DNA from: Asaia bogorensis
Lineage (GTDB): Bacteria > Pseudomonadota > Alphaproteobacteria > Acetobacterales > Acetobacteraceae
Assembly: GCA_945886995.1 (NCBI GenBank)
Contig: CAMCZJ010000034.1
Coordinates: forward strand, 1-18,194
Direction: 5' to 3'
DNA length: 18,194 bases
Shown here: in pieces, positions 14,816 to 18,194 of the stretch
How the letters are laid out: each line of letters starts with the position of its first letter
Position numbering within the stretch: the first letter of the stretch is position 1
Program-made: the position numbers and the translations under genes
Notes under the pieces: generated by a model
Seen by the model: the letters and a program-made list of their open reading frames with translations, nothing else
What the model was told of the DNA's origin: nothing
Database searches by the model: none

Positions 14816-14880
14816 AGTATGGCGCAGGTGGCAAGCAGCGTCAGGAAGCTCAGCACCATGAACATGAAAAGATAGGGCAT
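14812..14880 (-). CDS. Candidate 22-residue membrane micropeptide
   Basis: The minus strand from ATG 14880 encodes MPYLFMFMVLSFLTLLATCA and two further residues, one hydrophobic helix. Its TGA overlaps the lipoprotein ATG (ATGA), the arrangement of translational coupling. The frame stays open upstream for about 23 more codons without an ATG. The ribosome binding site is poor (GAAAG four bases before). It could be a coupling leader peptide or chance. Confidence 0.35.
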   Translation of the reverse strand: MPYLFMFMVLSFLTLLATCAIL

Positions 14881-14993
14881 GGGGCTTTCATGCCATGGGC
14901 GGGCCAGGGCGGGAAGATCAGGGCCGATTTCCCCAGGGCGGTTTATGTTCTAATCAGGGCTCAGTTCCCCTTTCGCATTGGCCGTCACTTCAC
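14881..14993. promoter_or_regulatory. leuS upstream region
   Basis: About 110 bases before the leuS ATG. It must hold the leuS promoter and probably that of the minus-strand lipoprotein. I find no clear Shine-Dalgarno before ATG 14994, no good -35/-10 pair and no T-box-like or leader-peptide structure. Confidence 0.35.
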
Positions 14994-17600
14994 ATGAATG
15001 ATACCCCCGTAGCGGCTGAGAAAGCCGCGCCGCGTTATGATTTCCACGCCGCCGAGCCGCGCTGGCAGCAGGCCTGGCAGGACCGCGCCTGCTTCGTGGT
15101 GCCCGATGTGCCGCCGGAAGCCGCGCGGAAATACTATGTGCTGGAGATGTTCCCCTACCCCAGCGGCAAGATCCATATGGGCCATGTGCGCAACTACACG
15201 CTGGGCGATGTGGTGGCGCGCTATAAGCGCGCGCGCGGGCATTTGGTGATGCATCCCATGGGCTGGGATGCCTTTGGCCTACCGGCGGAAAACGCGGCGC
15301 GCGAACGCGGCATCCACCCCGCCAAATGGACCTATGACAATATCGCCAATATGCGCGCGGAATTGCAGCGCATGGGGCTTTCATTGGATTGGGCGCGGGA
15401 ATTCGCGACTTGTGATGTGGAGTATTACGGGCGTCAGCAGAAATTGCTGCTGGATTTCTGGCGCGCGGGGCTGGTGGAGCGCAAGGAATCCTGGGTGAAT
15501 TGGGACCCGGTGGATGGTACCGTGCTCGCCAATGAACAGGTGATTGATGGGCGTGGCTGGCGTTCTGGCGCGCTGGTCGAGAAAAAGCAGCTCAGCCAAT
15601 GGTTCCTGAGCATCACGAAGTTTGCGCCTGATTTGCTGGAAGCGCTTGGCGGGCTGGATCGTTGGCCGGAACGCGTGAAGCTGATGCAATCGAACTGGAT
15701 CGGGCGGAGTGAAGGGGCGCGGGTGAAGTTTGCGTTGACTGAGGCGGCGGCTGATATTTCTGAAGTTGACGTGTTCACTACGCGTCCTGATACCCTGTTC
15801 GGTATGTCGTTCCTGGCCGTCGCCGCCGAACACCACTTAGCCGCTGCTGCCGGCGCGCGTGATGCCAAGGCCGCAGAGTTTATCGCCGAATGCCGCCGCA
15901 TGGGTACCTCGGAAGCCGCAATCGAACAGGCGGAGAAGCGCGGCTTTGATACGGGCTTTCGCGTCAAGCATCCCTTCAACGGGCAGGAATACCCTGTCTG
16001 GATCGCGAATTTCGTGCTGATGGAATATGGCACGGGTGCGATTTTCGGCTGCCCCGCGCATGATCAGCGCGATCTGGATTTCGCGCGCAAATACGCGCTT
16101 TCCGTGACCCCGGTGGTGCTGCCGCCGGGCGCGGATGCCGCCAGTTTCTCGGTTGGCGATGTCGCGCATACGGAAGATGGTGTCGCGTATAATTCAGGCT
16201 TCCTCGATGGGCTGGGTGTCGCGGCGGCCAAGCGCCGCGTGATTGATGAATTGGAAAAGCTCGGCGCAGGTCAGGGTATTGTGAATTGGCGGTTGCGCGA
16301 TTGGGGTGTTTCGCGCCAGCGCTATTGGGGCTGCCCCATCCCCTTCATCCATTGCGATGATTGCGGCGTGGTGCCGGTGCCGGATGATCAATTACCGGTG
16401 CGCCTGCCCGATGATGTGGATTTCGCGAAGCCCGGCAATCCCTTGGATAATCACCCAAGCTGGAAGCATGTCGCCTGCCCGAAATGTGCCAAGCCCGCGC
16501 GGCGGGAGACTGATACCTGCGACACTTTCGTAGATTCATCCTGGTATTTTGCGCGTTTCTGTTCGCCCCGCGCGGCAGAACCTGTCACGCGCGGCGCAGT
16601 GGATGGTTGGTTGCCGGTTGATCAATATATCGGCGGCATTGAACATGCGATTTTGCATTTGCTCTATTCGCGCTTCTTCTCCCGCGCCATGAAGGAAGCA
16701 GGGCATCTTTCCGTGGAAGAACCCTTCGCGGGCCTGTTTACGCAAGGCATGGTCCAGCATGAAAGCTATAAGGGTGCGGATGGCCGCTGGCTTTATCCGG
16801 AAGAAGTTGACTTCGCCATTGGCGCCGATGGCACCCGCAGCGCGACCGTGAAGGGCGGCACCGAAGCCGTGACGATTGGCCGGGTTGAGGCCATGTCGAA
16901 ATCCAAGCGCAACACGGTGGACCCGGGCGCCATCATTGCGAAATACGGTGCCGATACCGCGCGCTGGTTCATCCTTTCCGACAATCCGCCAGAGCGCGAT
17001 ATGGAATGGACGGAATCGGGTGTCGCCGGCGCTTATCGCTTTACGCAGCGCGTGTTCCGCATTGTGGAAGCGGCACTCCCCAGCCTGCCGCCCGCAGGCA
17101 GCGCGCCGGAAGAAGCCGGCAAGGCACTGCGGCGCGCGACCCATCGCGCCATTGCAACGGTGACTGAAGCGCTTGAGACCTTCGCCTTCAATGTCGCGGT
17201 CGCGCGGCTTTATGAATTCGCCAATGCCATTGAAGCGGCGAAGGATGCGCCGGGCGGCGCACGGCGGGAAGCGTTTGAAATGCTGGCACGCCTTTCCGCG
17301 CCAATGATGCCGCATCTGGCGGAGGAAGTTTGGTCCCTGCTGCGGCCCGATGATACGGCGCTGGTGGCCGAACTCCCCTGGCCGGAAGCCGATGCAGCGT
17401 TGCTGGTGGCCGAAAGCATCACGCTGGCCGTGCAGGTTCTGGGCAAGCTGCGCGCCACCATCGAAGTGCCCGTGGGTGCCAGCGAGGAAGCGATTTTCGC
17501 CGCCGCCGAGGCTGAGGAAAACGTCAAGCGCGCGGTGGGCGACAAGCCCATCAAAAAGCGCATCCATGTGCCCGGAAGGGTGGTGAATTTTGTTATCTAG
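14994..17600 (+). CDS. leuS: Leucyl-tRNA synthetase
   Basis: 868 residues, matching bacterial LeuRS (E. coli about 860). Class I synthetase that charges tRNA-Leu in the cytoplasm. The HIGH motif is HMGH (61-64) in FPYPSGKIHMGHVRNYTLGD, the KMSKS motif is AMSKSK (633-638). The CP1 editing domain is visible between them (for example TTRPDTLFGMSFLAV and YGTGAIFGCPAHDQRD, the latter holding the editing-site aspartate). The zinc-ribbon-like part has cysteines in CDDCG and CPKC, and the C-terminal domain ends VPGRVVNFVI. The start at 14994 fits the family N-terminus (MNDTPVAAEKAAPRYDFHAAEPRWQ); an upstream in-frame ATG at 14895 would add 33 residues with no family match. It has no good ribosome binding site. 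It overlaps lptE by 11 bases. Confidence 0.98.
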   Translation: MNDTPVAAEKAAPRYDFHAAEPRWQQAWQDRACFVVPDVPPEAARKYYVLEMFPYPSGKIHMGHVRNYTLGDVVARYKRARGHLVMHPMGWDAFGLPAENAARERGIHPAKWTYDNIANMRAELQRMGLSLDWAREFATCDVEYYGRQQKLLLDFWRAGLVERKESWVNWDPVDGTVLANEQVIDGRGWRSGALVEKKQLSQWFLSITKFAPDLLEALGGLDRWPERVKLMQSNWIGRSEGARVKFALTEAAADISEVDVFTTRPDTLFGMSFLAVAAEHHLAAAAGARDAKAAEFIAECRRMGTSEAAIEQAEKRGFDTGFRVKHPFNGQEYPVWIANFVLMEYGTGAIFGCPAHDQRDLDFARKYALSVTPVVLPPGADAASFSVGDVAHTEDGVAYNSGFLDGLGVAAAKRRVIDELEKLGAGQGIVNWRLRDWGVSRQRYWGCPIPFIHCDDCGVVPVPDDQLPVRLPDDVDFAKPGNPLDNHPSWKHVACPKCAKPARRETDTCDTFVDSSWYFARFCSPRAAEPVTRGAVDGWLPVDQYIGGIEHAILHLLYSRFFSRAMKEAGHLSVEEPFAGLFTQGMVQHESYKGADGRWLYPEEVDFAIGADGTRSATVKGGTEAVTIGRVEAMSKSKRNTVDPGAIIAKYGADTARWFILSDNPPERDMEWTESGVAGAYRFTQRVFRIVEAALPSLPPAGSAPEEAGKALRRATHRAIATVTEALETFAFNVAVARLYEFANAIEAAKDAPGGARREAFEMLARLSAPMMPHLAEEVWSLLRPDDTALVAELPWPEADAALLVAESITLAVQVLGKLRATIEVPVGASEEAIFAAAEAEENVKRAVGDKPIKKRIHVPGRVVNFVI

Positions 17601-18126
17601 ACGCGCCCTTATCGCGCTTTCCCTTCCGCTGCTGGCGGCGGGCTGCGGCTTTCGGCCCATGCATGGCCGCAGCGGTTCGCGCGAAGATACCGAAGTGGCC
17701 GCCGCGCTGGCCGCCGTGAAGGTGGGGTTGATCACCGAACGCCAAGGCCAATTGCTGCGCCGCCGCCTGGAACAGGGCCTTGCCCCGAATGGGCGCGGCG
17801 CGGTGGCTGCGAAATATGATCTGCGCGTCGGGCTTGGTTATGGCGTCGAAATCCAGGGCTTTCGCCGCGATGGCTTCCCAAGCCGTGTGCGCTTCAGCGC
17901 CACCGCAAGCTGGTTCCTGTATGATGTCAGCGCCGCGCCGCGCGAAATTGCGCGGGGCACAGAACGCGCCACCGATGCCTATGACATTCCGGAAAACCAA
18001 TTCTTCGCCGCCGATGCCGCGCGTGAGACGATGGAACGCCAATTGATTGACCAATTGGCGCAGCAGATTCTGGAAAAGCTGGCGATCCATTTCCGCGCAG
18101 CGACGCAAGGCGCGGCGCCGGCCTGA
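17590..18126 (+). CDS. lptE: LPS-assembly lipoprotein LptE
   Basis: 178 residues. A lipoprotein signal ends at LPLLAAGC (C19), followed by GFRPMHG, the typical LptE start. A single alpha/beta domain follows (YDLRVGLGYGVEIQGF, then RVRFSATASWFLYD, helical end LIDQLAQQILEKL). LptE plugs the LptD barrel in the outer membrane and helps deliver LPS to the surface. The start is TTG 17590, inside the last codons of leuS, with GGAAGG about nine bases upstream; there is no ATG alternative in frame. The leuS-lptE-holA order is conserved in many proteobacteria and supports the call. Its stop is two bases before the holA start. Confidence 0.93.
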   Translation: MLSRRALIALSLPLLAAGCGFRPMHGRSGSREDTEVAAALAAVKVGLITERQGQLLRRRLEQGLAPNGRGAVAAKYDLRVGLGYGVEIQGFRRDGFPSRVRFSATASWFLYDVSAAPREIARGTERATDAYDIPENQFFAADAARETMERQLIDQLAQQILEKLAIHFRAATQGAAPA

Positions 18127-18128
18127 CC

Positions 18129-18194
18129 ATGGCCAAGATTGATGCGCGGCGCATTCCCGCCTTCCTGGCCGACCCGCCAGCAACAGCGCGGGTT
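18129..18194 (+). CDS. holA: DNA polymerase III delta subunit, N-terminal fragment (cut by window end)
   Basis: Only the first 22 codons are present (MAKIDARRIPAFLADPPATA…). The N-terminus with DARRIPAFL matches alphaproteobacterial HolA, the clamp-loader delta subunit that opens the beta clamp. Position directly after lptE, with a two-base gap after its TGA, strongly supports the identity. The ribosome binding site would lie in the end of lptE and is not obvious, suggesting coupling. Confidence 0.85.
   Translation, partial: MAKIDARRIPAFLADPPATARV

Noticed and set aside
14881..14993. T-box or leucine leader-peptide attenuator before leuS
   Set aside because: No run of Leu codons, no T-box sequence and no terminator hairpin with U tract; T-boxes are also mostly Gram-positive.
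16536..17735. Long minus-strand open frame (about 400 codons) antisense to leuS
   Set aside because: leuS is certain here; the antisense frame is a by-product of GC-biased codons, has no family motif and no ribosome binding site.

Overview
The window looks like chromosomal DNA from a GC-rich alphaproteobacterium, most likely Rhodospirillales/Acetobacteraceae (Roseomonas-like). This is inferred from the strongly GC-biased third codon positions, the leuS-lptE-holA order at the right edge, an orphan Bug-type solute receptor, and a dense mix of catabolic hydrolases. I saw no tRNA, rRNA, CRISPR array, transposase or phage gene, so it is mainly ordinary chromosome with an accessory-metabolism flavour.

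Layout. Bases 1-380 (-) hold the start of a secreted Ala/Pro/Gln-rich protein that runs off the edge. Bases 451-1992 (-) encode an amidohydrolase/deaminase. Divergent from it, 2115-3920 (+) is a two-gene unit of an SDR dehydrogenase and a Bug-type periplasmic binding protein. At 4019-4684 (+) is an uncommon small protein: an FtsK-gamma-like winged helix, a duplicated coiled-coil unit and an HPD-bearing C-terminus. Two mutually exclusive hairpins lie directly in front of it. Convergent to it, 4691-7230 (-) is a pair: a gamma-glutamyltransferase-like lipoprotein that appears to lack the catalytic threonine, followed after 2 bases by a class I/II aminotransferase.

Bases 7390-8124 (+) encode an ScsC-like DsbA-family thiol oxidoreductase. 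It faces a small cysteine-rich lipoprotein (8217-8648, -). A double-CDGSH iron-sulfur protein (8893-9297, -) and an M81/MlrC-type metallopeptidase (9339-10880, -) follow. Divergent from the peptidase, 11020-12900 (+) holds an aspartoacylase-like M14 enzyme and a fumarylacetoacetate-hydrolase-fold enzyme. The peptidase and the aspartoacylase-like gene share a short intergenic region with a perfect 7-bp-arm palindrome. Bases 12901-13202 have no intact gene but may hold relic coding sequence. A lipoprotein and a NeuD/PglD-type acetyltransferase (13203-14815, -) are translationally coupled. Finally leuS, lptE and the start of holA (14994 to the end, +) form the housekeeping block.

Taken together, the amidohydrolase, SDR, Bug receptor, M81 peptidase, aspartoacylase-like enzyme and FAH enzyme look like scavenging and catabolism of small amides, N-acyl compounds and organic acids. 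The DsbA-like protein, lipoproteins, GGT-like protein and LptE act in the envelope. The best candidates for something undescribed are the 4019-4684 protein with its structured leader, the GGT-like lipoprotein, the palindrome at 10902-10918, and the remnant at 12901-13202.
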